Below, piece by piece: positions 17,712-26,486 of a DNA stretch of 64,000 nt (position 1 is its first letter; each line of letters starts with the position of its first letter). Position numbers and translations under genes: made by a program. The stretch lies in assembly GCA_031459765.1 (NCBI GenBank), contig JAVKHY010000006.1:62001-126000 (forward strand), written 5' to 3'. This DNA is from Armatimonadota bacterium (lineage in GTDB: Bacteria; Sysuimicrobiota; Sysuimicrobiia; Sysuimicrobiales; Kaftiobacteriaceae). The notes beneath the pieces were generated by a model. That model was not told the origin of the DNA, searched no databases, and was given only the letters and a program-made list of their open reading frames with translations.

Positions 17712-18681
17712 GACGACGGTGGCCCCCGGACAGGTGGCGCGGACGAGCTTCCGGCTGCTGACCTGCCCGGACGGCGACGCCGTCGATGCGCCCGTCGTCA
17801 TCATGCACGGGGCGCGTCCGGGGCCGGTGCTGTGGATCCAGGCCTGCATCCACGGCAACGAGGTGGGTGGCACGCTGGCCCTCCACCGGCTGCTGGCCCT
17901 GCTGCCGCCGTCGCGCCTCCGGGGGACCATCGTCGCCGTCCCCATCCTCAACGTGCCGGCCTTTCGCGCCCGCAGCCGCGAGAGCCCCGTAGACCACGCC
18001 AACCTCAACCGGGTGTTCCCCGGCAGCGCCGCCGGCCGCTTCAGCGACCAGATGGCCCACCGGATCTGGGGGCTGGTGCGTGAGACGGCGACCGCGGCAC
18101 TCGACCTCCACAGCGCCGGCGATCTGGGCCGGGTGCCGTTCTACGCCATCTACCACGCGGACGGCTCGGCGGCCAGCCGCACCGCCCGCCGCATGGCCGA
18201 GGCGGTGGGCACGCCGTATCTGTGGGCCTCGCGGGCGGACTGGCTCGCCGGGGCGATGTTCACCCGCCTGACGCAGGAGGGGATTCCGGCGGTGATTGTG
18301 GAGGTGGGCGGCGGCGACGTCACCGACGACGACCTCCGTCACTTCGAGCAGGCCCTCCGCGGGGTCCTGGCCGCGCTGGAGATGGTGGACGAGCCGGTCC
18401 TCCGCCAGCAGCGCTACACGATCCTCGGCGCCTCGCAGATGATGCAGGTGCGGCGGGGCGGGATCCTCATCCCCGGGGCCCGGCCCGGGGAGATCGTCCC
18501 CCGGGACGCGGTGGTCGCCGAACTCGTCGACGCCTACGGCGACGTCGTGGAAACGGTGCGCGCCCCCTTCGACCGGGGGTTCGTGGCCTCGATGCGGCGC
18601 CGCGGCCTCGCCGTCCATCCGGGCGAGCGCGTCAGCATCATGCTGGAGGTCGCAGGCGAGGAGACCGGCGGTGGGGCCTGA
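17695..18681 (+). CDS. Succinylglutamate desuccinylase/aspartoacylase family (M14-type) deacylase
   Basis: 328 residues. Zinc ligands appear as HGNEVGG (His and Glu) and the third histidine in ALDLHSAGD; the catalytic acid region is PAVIVEVGGG. Characterised relatives remove acyl groups from N-acyl amino acids, including DoeB of ectoine breakdown. GTG at 17695 has AAGGGAGG upstream and is preferred over the longer frame inside the ATPase gene. Its fusion to the importer transcript suggests that the imported solute is an N-acylated amine or amino acid; that is inference. Confidence 0.86.
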   Translation: MFQFGETTVAPGQVARTSFRLLTCPDGDAVDAPVVIMHGARPGPVLWIQACIHGNEVGGTLALHRLLALLPPSRLRGTIVAVPILNVPAFRARSRESPVDHANLNRVFPGSAAGRFSDQMAHRIWGLVRETATAALDLHSAGDLGRVPFYAIYHADGSAASRTARRMAEAVGTPYLWASRADWLAGAMFTRLTQEGIPAVIVEVGGGDVTDDDLRHFEQALRGVLAALEMVDEPVLRQQRYTILGASQMMQVRRGGILIPGARPGEIVPRDAVVAELVDAYGDVVETVRAPFDRGFVASMRRRGLAVHPGERVSIMLEVAGEETGGGA

Positions 18682-18741
18682 AGACCGGCGCCGCTACCTG
18701 CCGGAGATGACTGGCTGAGTGTGTCCGTGACCTTGCCAAGG

Positions 18742-18763
18742 GCCGGCCGCGGTCGCGGCCGGC
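18742..18763 (+). terminator. GC-rich hairpin after the importer operon
   Basis: GCCGGCCGCG and CGCGGCCGGC form a perfect 10-bp inverted repeat around GT, 60 bp after the deacylase stop. There is no T-run, so it may attenuate rather than terminate transcription into the amidohydrolase gene. Confidence 0.35.
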
Positions 18764-18784
18764 GCGCAGGGAGGAGGCCTTGAG

Positions 18785-20035
18785 ATGACGGAGCAGACGG
18801 CCATCGTAGGAGCGCGGCTGATCGACGGCACGGGGGCGGACCCGGTGGACCGCGCGGCGCTGGTGTTTGAAGGGGAGCGGATCGTCGCCGCAGGCCCGGC
18901 CGCCCGGGTGGCGATCCCTGGTGGAGCCCGCGTCATCGACGGCGACGGCCTGACGGTGATGCCCGGGCTGATCGACGCCCACGTGCACATCACGATGACC
19001 GGCGGGGCCGACCTCCTGGCGATGTCCCTTCAGCGGTCGCTCCCTGAGGTGGCGTTCGACACCGTCGGCCACCTCGCCGCCACCCTGGAGGCCGGCGTCA
19101 CGACCATCCGGACCGTCGGAGACATCGGCCACATCGACATTGCCGCGCGCGAGGCGATCACCCGGGGACGGATCCGCGGCCCCAGGATCGTGGCGGCCGG
19201 CAAGGGGCTGACCTCCACGGGCGGCCACGGCACCATCGTCCCCCCCTGGATCCGCGTCGCCCACGGCGACATCTCCGAGGTCGTGGACGGTCCCGAGCAG
19301 GGGCGCGCCGCCGTGCGCCGACAGGTCGAGGCGGGATGCGATCACATCAAGGTCTTCCAGACCGGCGGGGTGATCGACCCGGGCGGGCGGATCGAGGCGG
19401 AGGAGTTCGACGAGGAAGAGCTGCGGGCCATCGTCGGCACGGCCCGCCTCGCCGGTCGGCCGGTGGCCTGCCACGCCCACAACAAGAACGGCATCCTGCG
19501 GGCCATCGCCGCCGGCGTACGCTCCATCGAGCACGGCATGTCCTTCGACGAGGAGTGCGCCCTGCGGGCCGTGGAAGGCGGCGTCTTCCTCGTGCCGACC
19601 CTCATCGTCATGGAGCAGATCCTGCGCCGGGGGCGCAGCGCGGGACTCCCCCAGTTCATGATCGACAACGTCGGCGACCGGACAAAGCAGCACCACGCCC
19701 ACGTCCAGCTCGCCTACCAGATGGGGGTGAAGATCGCCGCGGGAACGGACGCCGGGTCGGTGCTCACCCCCCACGGGGCGGCGGGGATGGAGGTGGCGAT
19801 GCTGGTCCGGGCGGGGCTCCGGCCGCTGGATGCGATCCGCGCCGCGACGATGACGGCGGCGGAACTGCTGGGTTTGGGCCCGCGCCTGGGATCCCTCCAA
19901 CCCGGCAAGCTGGCCGACGTCATCCTCGTCGCCGGCGACCCTCTGGCCCGTCCCGAACTGCTGGGCCAGCCGGAGGCGGTGACGGCGGTCTTCGTCGGAG
20001 GCACCCAGGTCAAGGGCGTCGCCCTGACGCTGTGA
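18785..20035 (+). CDS. Amidohydrolase (prolidase/imidazolonepropionase-like superfamily)
   Basis: 416 residues. Metal-site motifs in order: GLIDAHVHI near residue 67, carboxylated-lysine candidate in DHIKVFQTGG, CHAHNKNGI, IEHGMSF and GTDAGS. This matches the binuclear zinc prolidase-type amidohydrolases that hydrolyse dipeptides or N-acyl amino acids. GGAGGAGG precedes the ATG. It follows the importer-deacylase operon in the same direction after a 103-bp gap and could provide a further hydrolytic step on the same substrate. Confidence 0.88.
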   Translation: MTEQTAIVGARLIDGTGADPVDRAALVFEGERIVAAGPAARVAIPGGARVIDGDGLTVMPGLIDAHVHITMTGGADLLAMSLQRSLPEVAFDTVGHLAATLEAGVTTIRTVGDIGHIDIAAREAITRGRIRGPRIVAAGKGLTSTGGHGTIVPPWIRVAHGDISEVVDGPEQGRAAVRRQVEAGCDHIKVFQTGGVIDPGGRIEAEEFDEEELRAIVGTARLAGRPVACHAHNKNGILRAIAAGVRSIEHGMSFDEECALRAVEGGVFLVPTLIVMEQILRRGRSAGLPQFMIDNVGDRTKQHHAHVQLAYQMGVKIAAGTDAGSVLTPHGAAGMEVAMLVRAGLRPLDAIRAATMTAAELLGLGPRLGSLQPGKLADVILVAGDPLARPELLGQPEAVTAVFVGGTQVKGVALTL

Positions 20036-20062
20036 GGCGCCCCCGCAGCGGGCGGTAGTCGG

Positions 20063-20099
20063 GCGGCGGCCCCGGCGGACCTTGCGCCGGGGCCGCCGC
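20063..20099. terminator. Bidirectional terminator hairpin, 15-bp perfect stem
   Basis: GCGGCGGCCCCGGCG (20063-20077) is exactly complementary to 20085-20099 across a 7-nt loop. It sits between the convergent amidohydrolase gene and the NitT/TauT importer operon, where a shared terminator is expected. No T-run is present on either side. Confidence 0.65.
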
Positions 20100-20107
20100 G
20101 GATCACC

Positions 20108-21133
20108 CTACGGGCCGATGAAGCGGTTCGTCCAGAGGATCCCTTCCTTCGCCGACGGCTTGAAGGGAATCTGGCCGTCGTCGAGCATGAACTGCAGGTG
20201 CTTTTCCATCATCGCCTCGCTGATCCGGCCGTCTTCGGAGAGGGCGGGGATGATCTCCCGCAGGGCCAGGGTCAGCACCTCCGGATCGGTGCGCGGGAAG
20301 TGCTTGCGCAGGTGCTGGACGGCGGCGGCCTGATCGGTGCGCATCAGCCGGTTCGCCCGGTTCACGGCCCGCACCCAGCGTCGCAGCAGGTCGGGGTTCT
20401 GGTTGGCGTAGACATTGTGGACGGCGATGCCCGTGTACATGAAGTTGTCCAGCTGCGGGACGTCCCCGGCCGACGATTTGATCACCACCACGCCGAACCC
20501 GTCCTTCTCGGCCAGGTAGGGGGTGGGCGCAGACAGGTGGAAGGCGTCGATCTGCCGCGTGCGCAGGGCGGCCAGCAGCGCGCCTCCGCCGCCCACCGCG
20601 ATGAGCTGCGCGTCGCGGTCGGGATTCAGCCCGGCCAGCTTGAGGTAGTAGCGCATGTAGACGTCGGTGGCCGCTCCGGGCCGGGTGATGCCCAGCTTGA
20701 GCCCGCGCAGGGCGGCAAAGCGCTGGGCGATGGGCGTGGCGCGGCTGACGTTGCGCGCCCGGGCCACCTCGGGATGCATGACCATGTCCAGGGTGACGCG
20801 CTTGGTCAGGTTGTAGATGAACAGGATCTGCTTGCCCTGCCGGCGCAACTGCACCGCCTGGAACGGGTCGGCGTCGAAGAACTGCACCTGGCCGGAGACC
20901 AGCGCGGCGATGCCCAGGGCGCCGCTCTCGACCTCGATGAGTTCCAGGTCGATGCCTTCCTCCGCCATGTACCCCGCCGCTTCGGCGATGTACACCGGCG
21001 CCATGAAGAGCGTTCCGGTGTGCGCCTCACGGATCCGCACCCGCGGCCCCGGGCCCGCGGCGCCGCCGGCACCGAGGGCCGCCGTCAGGATCATCAGGAC
21101 GGCGCAGGCCGCCGTCCACCGCCTCCATCGCAT
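20108..21133 (-). CDS. ABC transporter substrate-binding protein, NitT/TauT (SsuA/NMT1) type
   Basis: 341-residue secreted binding protein with a signal peptide (residues 1-30, MRWRRWTAACAVLMILTAAL) and body beginning VRIREAHTGTLFMAPVYIAEAAGYMAEEG, the usual NMT1/SsuA start. The ATG at 21133 is chosen because GGAGGTGA lies upstream; the extension to 21169 is not supported. It is the last gene of an ATPase-permease-binding protein operon. Relatives bind nitrate, taurine, alkylsulfonates or thiamine precursors; the ligand here is unknown. Confidence 0.86.
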   Translation of the reverse strand: MRWRRWTAACAVLMILTAALGAGGAAGPGPRVRIREAHTGTLFMAPVYIAEAAGYMAEEGIDLELIEVESGALGIAALVSGQVQFFDADPFQAVQLRRQGKQILFIYNLTKRVTLDMVMHPEVARARNVSRATPIAQRFAALRGLKLGITRPGAATDVYMRYYLKLAGLNPDRDAQLIAVGGGGALLAALRTRQIDAFHLSAPTPYLAEKDGFGVVVIKSSAGDVPQLDNFMYTGIAVHNVYANQNPDLLRRWVRAVNRANRLMRTDQAAAVQHLRKHFPRTDPEVLTLALREIIPALSEDGRISEAMMEKHLQFMLDDGQIPFKPSAKEGILWTNRFIGP

Positions 21134-21172
21134 GCCCCCCTCACCTCCCCCGAGTCTCACACCCTCCACCCG

Positions 21173-22051
21173 CTAGGGCACATCGCGCAACGTCCCCGCC
21201 TTGGGATGCCAGCGCATGAGATGGCCGCCGAGCAGGGTGATGCCCAGGTTCATCACCAGCACCACGACCAGCAGGGCGAAGATTCCGGCGAACAGCCCCG
21301 GGGTGTCCAGCCACCCCGCGGCCCGGCTGATCAGGTGCCCCACCCCGCGGTTGCTGGAGATGAACTCGCCGACGATGGCGCCGATCATGGCCTGCGGCAC
21401 CGTGATCTGCAGGGCGGCGATGATGAAGGGCGTGGCGGCGGGGAAGACCACCTTGCGCACCAGATCCCAGGAGGACGCGCCCATCACCCGCGCCACCTGG
21501 AGCAGCTGGGGCGGCGCGGCGCGGACGCCGGCGATGGTATTGATGAACACGATGAAGAACACCATGACGGCCGCCACGGCGATCTTGGAGGTGATGCCGA
21601 TGCCGAACCAGAGGATGAACAGCGGCGCCAGGGCGATGCGCGGGATCCCGTAGAAGGCCACCACGAAGGGCTCGACGATCCGGTAGACGACGTCCATCCG
21701 GGCCAGGGCGAAGCCCAGGATCAACCCCGCCGCGGCGCCGATCAGGTAGCCGACCGTGGCCTCCACGATCGTGAACTGCAGGTGGTACAGCAGGGCTTCT
21801 TTCGTCAGCATGGCCCACAGGGCGCCGGCGATGGCCGAGGGCTTGCTGACGAAGAACTGCTCCACCACCCGGCCGCTCGCCACCTCCCAGCCCAGCAGGA
21901 AGGCCAGGGCAAAGAGCAGCCGGCCGACCAGGGTGGCGCGGCGCTCGGCCCGGGCCCGCAAGGCCTCTTCCCGCTCCACCCGCTCCAGCAATCCGCTGCC
22001 GGCGGGCAGCGCCGGACCGCCGGGCCTCACCGCCGCCTCACGCAGGGCCAT
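21173..22051 (-). CDS. ABC transporter permease, NitT/TauT type (SsuC-like)
   Basis: 292 residues with about six transmembrane helices starting near residue 42 and the BPD-type loop VARVMGASSWDLVRKVVFP. The N-terminal 40 residues are hydrophilic. Its start overlaps the ATPase gene by 14 bp and it is followed 39 bp later by the binding-protein gene. Confidence 0.88.
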   Translation of the reverse strand: MALREAAVRPGGPALPAGSGLLERVEREEALRARAERRATLVGRLLFALAFLLGWEVASGRVVEQFFVSKPSAIAGALWAMLTKEALLYHLQFTIVEATVGYLIGAAAGLILGFALARMDVVYRIVEPFVVAFYGIPRIALAPLFILWFGIGITSKIAVAAVMVFFIVFINTIAGVRAAPPQLLQVARVMGASSWDLVRKVVFPAATPFIIAALQITVPQAMIGAIVGEFISSNRGVGHLISRAAGWLDTPGLFAGIFALLVVVLVMNLGITLLGGHLMRWHPKAGTLRDVP

Positions 22052-22865
22052 GCGCGGCCGCCTCCTGGTCCACCATGGTGATCTCCTCCTTCAGGTCGTG
22101 CCAGAGCCGCTCGTAGAACGCGGGGAAGAGCGGATCGGCGTGGATGCGAAAGACGTCGCGGGGCCGCGGCAGGGGAACCGGATAGACCCGCTTGATCGTC
22201 CCCGGCGCGCGACTGAACAAGACGATCTCATCGGACAGCGCGATGGCCTCGACCAGGTCGTGGGTGACGAAGACGATGGTCTTGCCGCTCCCCTCCCACA
22301 GACGCAGCAGCTCGTCCTGCAGGAGCACCCGGGTCTGGGCGTCGAGCGGGCCGAAGGGCTCGTCCATCAGAATGACGTCCGGCTCGTAGACCAGGGTGCG
22401 GATCAACGCCGTGCGCTTGCGCATCCCGCCCGAGAGTTCGTGGGGGTAGTGGTGCTCGAACCCGCTCAGCCCCACCCGCTGGATGTAGCGCCGGGCCCGC
22501 TCCCGGCGCGCCCCCGCCGCCACGCCGCGGAACTCCAGGGCCACCTCAACGTTCTCCAGCAGCGTCCGCCAGGGCAGCAGGTTGTCGTCCTGGGTGATGT
22601 AGCCGACATCGGTGTTCACCCCCTCCACGGCGCGGCCCTTGTAGCGCACCTCGCCGTCCGTGGGACGGATCAGCCCGGCGATCATGTTGAGCAGGGTAGA
22701 CTTCCCGCAGCCGGAGGGACCGACGAAGCTCACGAAACGGCCCTGGGGAATGGTGAGGCTGACGTCGTGGAGAGCCAAGAAGGCGTGGCGTCGCCGGCGC
22801 TCGGTGCGCGCCACGAATACCTTGAAGACGTCCCGGGCCTCGATGATCCCGGGGGCGGCCGTCAT
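22038..22865 (-). CDS. ABC transporter ATP-binding protein, NitT/TauT type (SsuB-like)
   Basis: 275 residues. Walker A VGPSGCGKSTLL, Q-loop ITQDDNLLPWRTL, signature LSGGMRKRTAL, Walker B VILMDEPFGPLDAQTR and FVTHDLVEA are intact. The signature SGGMRKR in place of SGGMRQR is typical of this subfamily. First gene of the three-gene importer operon. Confidence 0.92.
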   Translation of the reverse strand: MTAAPGIIEARDVFKVFVARTERRRRHAFLALHDVSLTIPQGRFVSFVGPSGCGKSTLLNMIAGLIRPTDGEVRYKGRAVEGVNTDVGYITQDDNLLPWRTLLENVEVALEFRGVAAGARRERARRYIQRVGLSGFEHHYPHELSGGMRKRTALIRTLVYEPDVILMDEPFGPLDAQTRVLLQDELLRLWEGSGKTIVFVTHDLVEAIALSDEIVLFSRAPGTIKRVYPVPLPRPRDVFRIHADPLFPAFYERLWHDLKEEITMVDQEAAAHGPA

Positions 22866-22952
22866 CCCGACACCTCAGGGACACACTGGGCTGGTCGCCG
22901 GCGCGACCTTGGCCCCATAATTCGGACCCGCAGGTGGCGATTCCCTTCTCTC

Positions 22953-23410
22953 GAGTTCCTCGTCCTGGAGGGGATGCAGGCCGGGCTGAGCTGGGACCTG
23001 ATCCTGCGCAAGCGGGACCGCTTCCGCGCCGCCTTCGACCACTTCGATCCCCAAGAGGTGGCGCGCTACACGCCGGCACAGGTGCGCCGGCTGCTCCGCG
23101 ATGGCGGGATCGTCCGCAACCGGGCGAAGATCGAGGCGGCGATCGCCAACGCCAGAGCCGTCCTGAAGATTCAGGAGGAGGTCGGCTCATTCGACCGGTT
23201 CATCTGGGGGTTCGTCCGCGGACGACCGCTGCAGGGGCGGCGGCGGCGCCTTGCCAACATCCCCGCGAGCACGGAGCTCTCGGTCGCGATGAGCAAGGAG
23301 CTGCGGCGCCGTGGATTCCGCTTTGTGGGCCCGACGATCTGCCACGCCTTCATGCGGGCCGTGGGGCTGGTGAACGACCACACGGTGCGCTGCTTCCGTT
23401 ACCGGCAGCT
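22953..23410 (+). pseudogene. tag: Eroded DNA-3-methyladenine glycosylase I (tag) remnant
   Basis: The frame reads LEFLVLEGMQAGLSWDLIL, then PAQVRRLLRDGGIVRNRAKI, GFRFVGPTICHAFMRAVGLVNDH and a final cysteine, which is the core and C-terminus of Tag including the catalytic glutamate (codon at 22968) and the C-terminal His/Cys zinc ligands. The first 35 or so residues, with the N-terminal Cys and the YHDxEWG motif that complete the zinc site, are missing in all three frames. The only ATG lies after the catalytic glutamate. There is no stop at the expected end; the frame runs on antisense into the next gene. This looks like a gene cut at both ends. Confidence 0.75.
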
Positions 23411-23486
23411 CGCCGCGCCAGGCTACTCGCCACCTGGCGGCCGTTCAGGCCTGCGCGCGGTCCGCCTGGGGCCGCCGCACCGACGG

Positions 23487-23945
23487 TCAGCGCGTGCGGG
23501 CGAGCAGCGCCGCGACCTGTTCCAGAAACCTCTGATCGTCGCGACCGAAGGCGCCGATCTGGTCGCTGTCGATGTCGATCTCCCCGATGACGCGCCCGTC
23601 GCGGACGATGGGAACGACGATCTCGGACTTCGTAGACGGGAAGCAGGCCAGGTAGCGGGGATCCTGCGAAACATCGGCGACGATCTCGGTCCGGCCCGAC
23701 GCGGCGGCGGCGCCGCAGACGCCCGTGCCGATGGGGATGCGCGTGTGCGCGGTGGCCTGGGGCCCCCGCCACTCGCCGAGCACGAGGTCGGATCCCTCCA
23801 CCCAGTACAGACCGACCCACGAATAGTGCGGGAATCGGTCGTGGAGATAGTCCACGACGGCCTGGGCGGCGGCCGCCCCCCTCCGGGCGGCCAGCAGGGC
23901 CTCAATCTCCGTCAGCGCCCCCGCGTAGTCGGCGACCGCGCGCAT
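23487..23945 (-). CDS. GAF-domain protein, free methionine-(R)-sulfoxide reductase-like
   Basis: 152 residues forming a single GAF domain: YSWVGLYWV, then RIPIGTGVCGAAAASG with Cys77, DPRYLACFPSTKSEIVVP with Cys101, and GRVIGEIDIDSDQIGAF. This is the fRMsr (YebR/MsrC) pattern, enzymes that reduce free methionine-R-sulfoxide. Of the three conserved cysteines, two are here; the one expected in the preceding ACxRIP segment is absent (ATAHTRIP), so catalysis may rely on a different resolving thiol. The ATG at 23945 overlaps the stop of the upstream gene (ATGA). Confidence 0.78.
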   Translation of the reverse strand: MRAVADYAGALTEIEALLAARRGAAAAQAVVDYLHDRFPHYSWVGLYWVEGSDLVLGEWRGPQATAHTRIPIGTGVCGAAAASGRTEIVADVSQDPRYLACFPSTKSEIVVPIVRDGRVIGEIDIDSDQIGAFGRDDQRFLEQVAALLARTR

Positions 23946-24385
23946 CAGCCCTCGTACTCCAGAATCCGCGGTCTCAGGTGGCGGGCCAGTCCCAGCTGTG
24001 CCGCCATCAGGCTGGTCCAGCTCACCACGCCCTCGATGAGGGCGAGCGCCTCCTCCTCGGCCCGCTCCCGGCTGATCGACGGATGGTCCAGCGTGCCGAG
24101 CAGATGATCCACGCGCCGGCAGATCGCGCCCACGTCGTCCAGCAGGTCGCCTCCGATGCGCAGTCCGTCGGCGGTGACCGCCCGGGTCGGACGCCTGGCC
24201 AGCAGGCGGCGCTGGGCGGCGGCCCACTGGCCCAGGTCGGCGATTGTCGTCCGCGCCGCCGCCGGACCGCCTTCGACCGCTACGGCGACATAGGCCTGCG
24301 CGGCCCGCCAGACCTGGCGCACGATGGCGGCCAGGAAGCGCCGGTCGTCCGGAGTCAGGGCACTAGCCTCCGAGTTCCTGCGCAT
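23945..24385 (-). CDS. Hypothetical helical protein
   Basis: 146 residues, mostly predicted helix, rich in alanine, arginine and leucine. No transmembrane segment, signal peptide or recognisable family motif. The ATG at 24385 (MRRNSEASALTPDD) is preferred; it overlaps the preceding gene by 23 bp. Its stop overlaps the GAF protein start, so the two are coupled. Function not recognised. Confidence 0.55.
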   Translation of the reverse strand: MRRNSEASALTPDDRRFLAAIVRQVWRAAQAYVAVAVEGGPAAARTTIADLGQWAAAQRRLLARRPTRAVTADGLRIGGDLLDDVGAICRRVDHLLGTLDHPSISRERAEEEALALIEGVVSWTSLMAAQLGLARHLRPRILEYEG

Positions 24386-24743
24386 AGGTGATGGTGAACT
24401 CCTCCGGGGTGCGCCGGCCCCGGGCAATGGCCCGCCGGCCCACCATCATGGTGAAGTCGATCGCCGCCGGACGCAGCACGCCCATGATCGACCCCGTGGC
24501 CAGTTCCGCCTCGCCCCGCAACTGTTCCCGGTTCCGCGCAGGGGAGTGCGCCGGCCGGTACAGCACCGCGTCCCAGACGATGTCGATGTACCGGCCGCCG
24601 GCGGAAACGCGCACCGATCGGACGGTCCGCGGCCCCAGGACGTTTTCGGCCAGATTTCTGGCCACCACCTCCGGGGCGGCCTGCTGGGCGCGGGCCGGCG
24701 CGGCGGTCAGCAGGACGGCAACCAGGACGACGAGCCGGTACAC
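24363..24743 (-). CDS. Hypothetical secreted protein
   Basis: 126 residues with a clear signal peptide (MYRLVVLVAVLLTAAPARA, cleavage after residue 19). The mature part has alternating strands, for example YIDIVWDAVLYRP, and no cysteine. First gene of a three-gene run with the helical protein and the GAF protein. Not assigned to a family. Confidence 0.6.
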   Translation of the reverse strand: MYRLVVLVAVLLTAAPARAQQAAPEVVARNLAENVLGPRTVRSVRVSAGGRYIDIVWDAVLYRPAHSPARNREQLRGEAELATGSIMGVLRPAAIDFTMMVGRRAIARGRRTPEEFTITYAQELGG

Positions 24744-24826
24744 CGTGATGGGACCACTTCCGCGCCTGCCCGGCGGTCTCCTGTGCCCAAGGGGACAACC
24801 CGACGGAGGGGGCCTCCGGGCCCTCC

Positions 24827-25453
24827 GTGGAAACTCTCCACCACACGATGACCGTCCATGGCGAGGTCCCGCTGTCGGCGATTCTGGCGGAAACGGTCGC
24901 CGACGAAGACGTCACCCTCGGAGAGCTCCTCGATCGCCTGGCGCGCCGCGGCTTCGGAGTGCTCATGATCGCTCTGGCCCTGCCCACCCTCATCCCGGTC
25001 CTTCCGCCGGGTACGGCCGCGTTCATCGGCCTGCTCTACATCATCCTGGCCGTCCAGATGCTGATCGGCCTGAATGAACCCTGGCTCCCCGCGCGGCTGC
25101 GGAGGTACCGGCTGAGCTATCGGACCATCGCCGCCCTCCGCGAGCGTGGAGTGCCGCTGCTGCGCCGCATCGAGCGTTTCTCGCGCCCGCGGCTGCTGTT
25201 CCTTGACGACCGCATCACGGCCCGCGCCGTGGCGGCGGTCGTCCTGGTCCTGGGGATCGTCCTGCTCAGTCCGGTGCCCTTTCTCAACACCCTCCCGGCG
25301 GTGGCCGTGCTGCTGCTGGGCATCGGACAGCTGAACCGGGACGCGGTCTTCCTCCTGGCCGGACTGCTGCTGGGCGTGGTCGTGGCGCTCATCATCGTCT
25401 TCGGGGTGGGCAGCCTGTACGCGTTGTTCAACCTGCTGCGGAGACGACTGTGA
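24827..25453 (+). CDS. ExoD family membrane protein
   Basis: 208 residues matching the exopolysaccharide-synthesis ExoD family: an N-terminal soluble part with VTLGELLDRLARRGFGVLMIALALP (shown in part), then GLNEPWLPARLRRYRLS and several hydrophobic helices. The family's role in exopolysaccharide production is known from rhizobia but the mechanism is not. GTG at 24827 or ATG at 24848 can be the start. Its stop overlaps the next gene's GTG (GTGA). Confidence 0.8.
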   Translation: METLHHTMTVHGEVPLSAILAETVADEDVTLGELLDRLARRGFGVLMIALALPTLIPVLPPGTAAFIGLLYIILAVQMLIGLNEPWLPARLRRYRLSYRTIAALRERGVPLLRRIERFSRPRLLFLDDRITARAVAAVVLVLGIVLLSPVPFLNTLPAVAVLLLGIGQLNRDAVFLLAGLLLGVVVALIIVFGVGSLYALFNLLRRRL

Positions 25454-26445
25454 CGGCCGCCCGGGTGCGCTGGGGAGTCCTCGGCGTGGCCTCGATCGCC
25501 GTACGCCGACTCATCCCCGCCATCGCCCGGTCCCAGACCGGCGTGCTCCAGGCCGTGGCCAGCCGCGAGGAGCGCCGGGCCCGGGAGGCGGCGGAGCGAT
25601 TCGGCTTCAGGCGCGCCTACGGCTCCTACGAGGCGCTGCTGGCCGACCCGGAGGTGGACGCCGTCTACATCCCGCTGCCCAACAGCCTGCACCGAACCTG
25701 GACCGAACGGGCCGCGGCGGCCGGCAAGCACGTCCTGTGCGAGAAGCCCCTCGGGATCACCGCCGACGACGCGCGGGCGGCGGTGGAGGCCTGCGCCCGG
25801 GCCCGGGTCGTGCTGATGGAAGCCTTCATGTACCGCTTCCACCCGCAGATCGAGCGGATGGTGGAGCTGGTGCGGTCCGGCGGGATCGGGCCACCCTGGC
25901 TGGTGCGGGCCGCCTTCACCTTCGGAGTCGGCCCGGGGCCCAACATCCGGCTGGAGCCGACGCTGGGGGGCGGAGGACTGCTGGACGTCGGCTGCTACTG
26001 CGTGAACGTGGCGCGCCTCATCCTGGGCGAACCTCGCACGGCCTTCGCCGCGGCGGAGGAGGAGCGCGGTGTGGACGTGCGGCTGGCCGGCGCGCTGCGC
26101 TTCGACGGCAGCCGCATGGCCCTGGTGGACTGCGGACTGCGCGCGCCCTACCGTCAGGTCTGCGAGGTCGTCGGCACGGAGGGCAGCCTCCTCCTGCGCC
26201 GGCCGTTCCAGCCCGAGGAGGACGCCACCGAGATCGTCGTCAGACGAGCACGCGGCGAGCCGGAGGAGCGGATCGAGATCCCGGGGACCAACCAGTACGT
26301 GCTGATGGTGGAGCACTTCGCCGCGGTGGTGGCCGGCGCGCCCGCCCGCTACCCTCCGCAGGATGCGGTGGCCAACATGCGGGCCCTGGATGCGCTGGCC
26401 GCCGCGGCCCGCACCGGAGCGCCGGCGGAGGTGGCGGAAGGATGA
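25450..26445 (+). CDS. Gfo/Idh/MocA family NAD(P)-dependent oxidoreductase
   Basis: 331 residues. The N-terminal Rossmann domain starts RWGVLGVASIA, and the family motif CEKPL is at about residue 97 (HVLCEKPLGIT). The C-terminal sheet domain carries the GGGGLLDVGCYCVN segment with the usual Asp-x3-Tyr/His positions. Family members oxidise sugar or inositol hydroxyls or reduce keto groups. Coupled to ExoD by a GTGA overlap, which may point to polysaccharide or sugar metabolism. Confidence 0.9.
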   Translation: MTAARVRWGVLGVASIAVRRLIPAIARSQTGVLQAVASREERRAREAAERFGFRRAYGSYEALLADPEVDAVYIPLPNSLHRTWTERAAAAGKHVLCEKPLGITADDARAAVEACARARVVLMEAFMYRFHPQIERMVELVRSGGIGPPWLVRAAFTFGVGPGPNIRLEPTLGGGGLLDVGCYCVNVARLILGEPRTAFAAAEEERGVDVRLAGALRFDGSRMALVDCGLRAPYRQVCEVVGTEGSLLLRRPFQPEEDATEIVVRRARGEPEERIEIPGTNQYVLMVEHFAAVVAGAPARYPPQDAVANMRALDALAAAARTGAPAEVAEG

Positions 26446-26486
26446 GCGGGCGCGAGGCGTTAGAGGAGAGCAAGGGAGGGACGACG

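Noticed and set aside
20198-22081. 627-residue plus-strand open frame
   Set aside because: Antisense to the NitT/TauT importer genes; no motif and skewed composition.
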